This document shows, piece by piece, positions 60,447 through 64,000 of a stretch of DNA of 64,000 nt. Each line of letters begins with the position of its first letter. Position 1 is the stretch's first letter. Source of the stretch: JAJRZL01 sp964557855 (GTDB taxonomy: Bacteria > Zixibacteria > MSB-5A5 > GN15 > FEB-12). The position numbers and the translations under genes are program-made. Below the pieces are notes generated by a model, which was given only the letters and a program-made list of their open reading frames with translations, was not told the origin of the DNA and did not search any database. Location of the stretch: contig CAZLBP010000007.1 in the NCBI GenBank assembly GCA_964557855.1, positions 1 through 64,000 on the forward strand, read 5' to 3'.

Positions 60447-61199
60447 ATGCCCCTCCACACCACCATCCTCTCCGCCATCAAAACCCGCGCGAAAGAGCTC
60501 GGGCGAAAGCCGACCGATGACAGCATATTCGTGCCACGCAAGGACGGTCAGTTGTTCAAGTCGTTCGGGCTTAATGCACCCGATATCCATGCCATCTTCA
60601 AACAGTACAAGAAGGACCTCATTGTGCTGTCGAAGAACGAGCGGCTCAGCCTGGCCAAAGCATGCATGAAGTCCGAGTACTTCGAGGAGCAGGGGCTCGG
60701 CATTACGGCGCTGGTTCACGGTATCGATGACCTGACAGTCAAGGATCTGAAAGCGATCGATGACATGTCAGCCTATCTCCGCAACTGGGCCATCACCGAC
60801 TGGTTCGCCGCCATAACACAGCCGCTATTGGAACGGCACCCGGAAGCGATGATCAAGCAACTCCGAACATGGAACAAGCGCGACCACACGTGGCAGCAGC
60901 GGTTGAGCGTCATCACGTTCACTCGCAAGATCGGTGAGAGCGGCAAGTACACGGATATCGCCCTCGAGCTGTGCGACAACGTGATCTGGGACAAGCGTGA
61001 CCTCGTTCGCAAAGCGGTCGGCTGGTGTCTGAAAGACATCATGCGCGGCGACAAACGAAAGGTCATTGCGTACGTCAAGAAGCTGCGGCGGATGGGCGTC
61101 TCATCGACGATTACCCTGTATGCGATTCGTGATTTGAAGGGCAGGGAGCGGGAAGAAATTCTGGCGATAAGCCGTAGGTCAGGACCTTCACGGTTTTGA
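60447..61199 (+). CDS. DNA alkylation repair protein (AlkD-like HEAT repeats)
   Basis: 250 aa of helical repeats typical of the PF08713 AlkD/AlkC glycosylase fold: LSKNERLSLAKACMKSEYFEEQGLG, LRNWAITDWFAAITQPLLERHP, WNKRDHTWQQRLSVITFTRKIG, VRKAVGWCLKDIMRGDKRKVIAYVKKL. AlkD proteins remove bulky or positively charged alkylated bases. ATG 60447 is chosen since the fold begins there; the frame extends to 60366 but overlaps the preceding gene. The Shine-Dalgarno is weak. Confidence 0.82.
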   Translation: MPLHTTILSAIKTRAKELGRKPTDDSIFVPRKDGQLFKSFGLNAPDIHAIFKQYKKDLIVLSKNERLSLAKACMKSEYFEEQGLGITALVHGIDDLTVKDLKAIDDMSAYLRNWAITDWFAAITQPLLERHPEAMIKQLRTWNKRDHTWQQRLSVITFTRKIGESGKYTDIALELCDNVIWDKRDLVRKAVGWCLKDIMRGDKRKVIAYVKKLRRMGVSSTITLYAIRDLKGREREEILAISRRSGPSRF

Positions 61200-61264
61200 C
61201 TTCCGGCGGACAGCTCGCGAGTTGTCCCTACGGCTGCAGATCGACACGCCACAACATAGGAGCG

Positions 61265-61296
61265 AGGTGTCGAAACCCGAAGCGGGATTTCGACCT
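61265..61296. repeat. Stem-loop downstream of the AlkD-like gene
   Basis: GTCGAAACCCG and CGGGATTTCGAC pair around an AAG loop with one bulged base; outer AGGT/ACCT extends the stem. It sits in the 135-bp gap between convergent genes (AlkD-like + and SRPBCC -) and could end transcription from either side. No T-run is present. Confidence 0.45.
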
Positions 61297-61334
61297 ACTT
61301 CCTAAAGTGGACCGGCCCTACAATTCGTGTCGCG

Positions 61335-61754
61335 TTACGGTCTAAAAGGCTCGCCGAAACCCGTTTCACAGTACTTCTTCAAACTGGTCATATAACAGCC
61401 CCAATTATAATTGCAGCCGGCGTAGAAATCGGTCGCTTCGCGCCATCCGTTCTGTGAAAACTTCAGGATCGTCTTGCCGTCGGCCTCACTCAACTCAAAG
61501 ACGAAAGTCGTACCCACCCACTCCTTGTCACCCTGCAGACATTCCCATTCGACCCTCTCATTGGGGACAAGCGTGGTCACGTTCATTTTGTTGTGATACC
61601 GGTCGCCGAACTTGAATTCGGCGATCGAGCCGACAGTCGGTTCGGCGATGGTCTCCTCGGTCCACCATCCGGCCAGACCTGCCTGGTTGGTTACGGCTTT
61701 GTAGACGGTTTCGGCCGGGGCGTCGATGACGAGGTAGTGTTTGATGTCGGGCAT
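61335..61754 (-). CDS. SRPBCC family protein (AHSA1-like)
   Basis: 139 aa with the Bet v1/AHSA1 pattern: HYLVIDAPAETVYKAVTNQAGLAGWWTE at the start, FKFGDRYHNKMNVTTLVPNERVEWECL in the middle and ILKFSQNGWREATDFYAGCNYNWGCYMTSLKKYCETG at the end. These cytoplasmic proteins bind hydrophobic ligands or act with chaperones. A role here is unknown. Confidence 0.85.
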   Translation of the reverse strand: MPDIKHYLVIDAPAETVYKAVTNQAGLAGWWTEETIAEPTVGSIAEFKFGDRYHNKMNVTTLVPNERVEWECLQGDKEWVGTTFVFELSEADGKTILKFSQNGWREATDFYAGCNYNWGCYMTSLKKYCETGFGEPFRP

Positions 61755-61910
61755 ATCGGTTTTCTCCCTGTTTGCCGGGGAGGATACAATTTGGATTGGG
61801 CTTGGTCAAGGGTGGTGTCGGGTCGGTAGTGTCGAAAGCGGAAGGGGGGTCCTGATGTACTGCATTTGTCTATTGCGTTCCCAGGTGCAACTTGGGAATG
61901 AAGGGAGACT

Positions 61911-61975
61911 GGATTCCCGCTTTCGCGGGAATGACAAGAGAAGAGGCGGGAATGACAAGAGAAGGGGCGGGAATA
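61911..61975. repeat. Palindromic unit followed by 21-bp tandem repeat
   Basis: ATTCCCGC-TTTC-GCGGGAAT at 61913-61932 is a perfect stem-loop. Its right half starts a 21-bp direct repeat (GCGGGAATGACAAGAGAAGAG at 61925-61945, again at 61946-61966 with one change, and a partial third copy to 61975). The 25-bp unit 61911-61935 is also found inverted at 57283-57307. The element lies in the 339-bp gap before cstA. Confidence 0.65.
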
Positions 61976-62004
61976 GCGCTACGAGCTGCGCTGGAAATCA
62001 CTCC

Positions 62005-62034
62005 TTGCATAAATCTCGGTTAGAATCGTATATA
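62005..62034 (+). promoter_or_regulatory. Candidate promoter for cstA
   Basis: TTGCAT at 62005-62010 and TATATA at 62029-62034 are 18 bp apart and lie about 60 bp before ATG 62094. Confidence 0.4.
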
Positions 62035-62093
62035 TATGTGGTGAGGCGGCGGTGATTTGCCGCATGGGAGTTGATTGACGTAATGACTGTGCC

Positions 62094-63841
62094 ATGAACG
62101 TTCTCGTCTATTTCATAACAGCCCTTGTTTGCTATGCGCTGGCGTATCGGTTCTACGGACGCTTCATCGCCCGGTCGATCGGCGAGCAGCCGAACCGTCC
62201 GACGCCCGCGGTCGAAATCAACGACGGCCGGGATTTCGTACCTACTCGTCCTTCCGTACTTTTCGCTCACCATTATTCGACGATAGCAGGGGCGGGTCCG
62301 ATTGTGGGGCCGGCGCTGGGGATCTTGTACGGAATCGGTCCAGCGTGGTATGGGTTGTCCTGGGTGCGATATTCTTTGGCGCGGTTCATGATTTCGTGGC
62401 GCTGTTTGCATCGATACGCGAAAAGGGATCATCGATGGCGGAAATCGCCGGGAAGGCGCTCGGTCCGACCGGTTTTTTTCTGTTTATCATTTTCACGATC
62501 ATCCTCATCGTACTGGTAACTTCGGCGTTTCTCTCGTTGACGGCAATATCATTGACATCGCTCTGGCCGCTGGACAGGCTCGGGCTGTCTCCCGATCAAA
62601 CGTTACTCCGCACGACTGAAGTGGACGGACAGCAGATGGGAGTCATAGGCGGGATAGCCTCGACATCCGTGATAGTCATCACGCTCTGTGCGCCGTTTCT
62701 GGGATTCCTGGTTCTGAAACGTCAAATAAAGACCTGGATAGCGTATATACTCGCATTCGGGGTCGGGGCTGTTTCGATCTATATCGGATTTCATTTGCCC
62801 CTGGCTCTTTCGCCGACGGTCTGGATGTGGGTCATTGCGATTTATACGTTGTTCGCCTGCGGCGCGCCGGTTTGGCTCATATTGCAGCCGAGGGATTTTG
62901 TCAATGTGCAGATTCTCTATTTCGGTATGGCGGCCATGATTGCCGGGGTGGTAATCGCCGGGTTTCAGGGGCTGGCCGTGACGGCCCCGGTCACGAATCT
63001 GTCCGCGGGTGCTGAGAAAATGGGTCCGGTGTGGCCGTTTCTGTTTATCACTATCGCTTGTGGGGCGATATCCGGGTTCCATGCACTGGTCTCGGGCGGT
63101 ACGTCATCGAAGCAACTCTCCAAAGAGAGTCAGGCCAGAACGATCGGTTACGGTGGGATGCTGTTGGAGGGTTTACTGGCGGTGCTGGTGTTGATTGCAA
63201 TTGGTTCGGCGCTGAGCTACCGCGAGTATCTTGATATCACCTGGCCGGCAATGGGCGGCGGTAACCCGATACTGGCGTTCGCGCTGGGGATGGGCAATTT
63301 GCTGAATACTGCTATCGGTGTACCGGTGGCTCTGGGTACGGTGTTCGGTATTCTGACGGTGGAAGGTTTTCTGATCACGACGCTGGACTCGGCCGTGCGG
63401 TTGAACCGCTATCTCTTTGAGGAGTTGTGGAAATCGACTATGGTCAGCCCACCCTGGTATATGCAGAAGTTCTGGTTCAATTCGGGGCTGTCGGTGATAC
63501 TGATGTTGATTCTGTCGATGAGCAACAGTTATAAGCTGGTCTGGCCGCTCTTTGGTTCCACCAATCAACTTCTGGCCGCGCTGACACTAATTGCGGCCAC
63601 GGTCTGGCTGCATCGCGCCGGAAAGGCCTCTTGGTTCACGCTGCTGCCGGCGGCTGCGATGATCTGTACGACGATCGCTTCATTGAGCTACTATTTGGTT
63701 ACGAAGTACATCCCCACCGGCAATACGCTGCTGGCCGTGACCGACATTCTTCTGCTGGCTCTGGCTGTGGGCGTGTTGGTCTTGTCGGTGCGGGAATTCG
63801 CTCGTTTGCGGCTTCAGCCGAGTGCGCGTTTGTCCTCTTAA
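62094..63841 (+). pseudogene. cstA: Carbon starvation protein A with a frameshift
   Basis: About 582 codons across two frames. The first frame gives MNVLVYFITALVCYALAYRF and HHYSTIAGAGPIVGPALGIL, the CstA start. At about 62349 the expected ALW-VVLGAIFFGAVHDF continues in the next frame, as if one base were missing before TGGGTTGTC; the second frame then runs cleanly to 63841 with FHALVSGGTSSKQL, NPILAFALGMGN and SMSNSYKLVWPLFGSTNQLLAALTL. CstA imports peptides or pyruvate during carbon starvation and has many membrane helices. The single-base loss may be real or a sequencing error. ATG 62094 has no strong Shine-Dalgarno. Confidence 0.85.
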
Positions 63842-63920
63842 ATCGTTCAGTCTCATAAACATTCGTCCGTTTCAGCCGATACTCTGGGTATACTTTGACT
63901 GAGGCTGAATTGTATCATTT

Positions 63921-64000
63921 ATGAGGATATTTCTCGATCGAAACAAGACGCTGCTGCCGCGTCTTGACACCATCTATTTGCTGGCCAGGGTGGGCGCTCT
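63921..64000 (+). CDS. Start of an unidentified gene, cut by the window edge
   Basis: An open frame from ATG 63921 encodes 26 residues (MRIFLDRNKTLLPRLDTIYL and onward) with no stop before the end. It begins 79 bp after cstA on the same strand. No function can be read from this length and no strong Shine-Dalgarno is visible. Confidence 0.4.
   Translation, partial: MRIFLDRNKTLLPRLDTIYLLARVGA

Noticed and set aside
61911..61975. CRISPR array at the 21-bp repeats
   Set aside because: The copies are directly adjacent with no spacers, so this is a tandem repeat and not CRISPR.
1..64000. TGA reassigned to Trp across the genome
   Set aside because: Many genes end normally at TGA and further downstream reading gives no homologous sequence, so reassignment does not hold.

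Overview
The window reads as a chromosomal contig from an uncultured Gram-negative bacterium with a respiratory, probably anaerobic or facultative lifestyle. It encodes an outer-membrane beta-barrel, a decaheme and three further multiheme c-type cytochromes, an Na+-type N-ATPase and NAD-dependent DNA ligase. The gene mix resembles candidate phyla of the FCB group such as Zixibacteria; that placement is an impression from protein style, not a computed result. No tRNA, rRNA, CRISPR array or complete insertion sequence was seen.

Layout. (1) 0.3-20.9 kb, all on +: a sigma-54 activator with a degenerate receiver, a second receiver-like protein, a SpoIIAA-like protein, then a nearly gapless run: PEP synthase, a P-loop kinase, the complete N-ATPase set (atpD-C-Q-R-B-E-F-A-G), PfkB, a TreT-like trehalose synthase, a CopB-type copper ATPase, a P2-type cation ATPase and an AI-2E transporter. 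(2) 20.9-30.4 kb, all on -: an envelope and stress block with two PRC-barrel proteins, YihY, DJ-1/PfpI, an ECF-like sigma factor, a site-2 protease with CBS domains, a Rieske-FAD oxidoreductase and a six-BON-domain exported protein. (3) 30.9-43.4 kb: a methyltransferase, a truncated CBS gene abutting a signal-less DUF4397 gene, an aldo/keto reductase with an amber codon at a conserved Trp, DUF72, a repair group (LigA, PolX, Fpg), an HPF-cold-shock fusion, a CBS protein, Cu/Zn SOD, an SDR and a coiled-coil protein. (4) 43.6-54.2 kb: an extracellular-electron-transfer locus with a NapC-type cytochrome, two paralogous fusions of multiheme cytochrome c (11 and 21 hemes) to a membrane cytochrome b, a decaheme plus outer-membrane barrel pair, and a TetR regulator. 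Near-identical palindromes precede tetR and the decaheme gene. (5) 54.4-64 kb: a divergent HD protein, a Lys4-like aconitase, MmgE/PrpD, an AT-richer patch with a broken and a membrane hypothetical gene, an AlkD-like protein, SRPBCC, and a frameshifted carbon-starvation gene (cstA).

How it fits together (inference): electrons from the quinone pool can pass through the two CbcL-like fusions or the NapC protein to periplasmic hemes and out through the decaheme-barrel conduit, under TetR control. The + strand block couples ion-motive ATPases to PEP, sugar and trehalose metabolism, and the - strand block looks like a stress response.

Several genes are interrupted: three in-frame stops (AKR, barrel, a small hypothetical), one frameshift (cstA) and one rearrangement junction (CBS/DUF4397). 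Real decay and assembly error cannot be told apart from this sequence alone.
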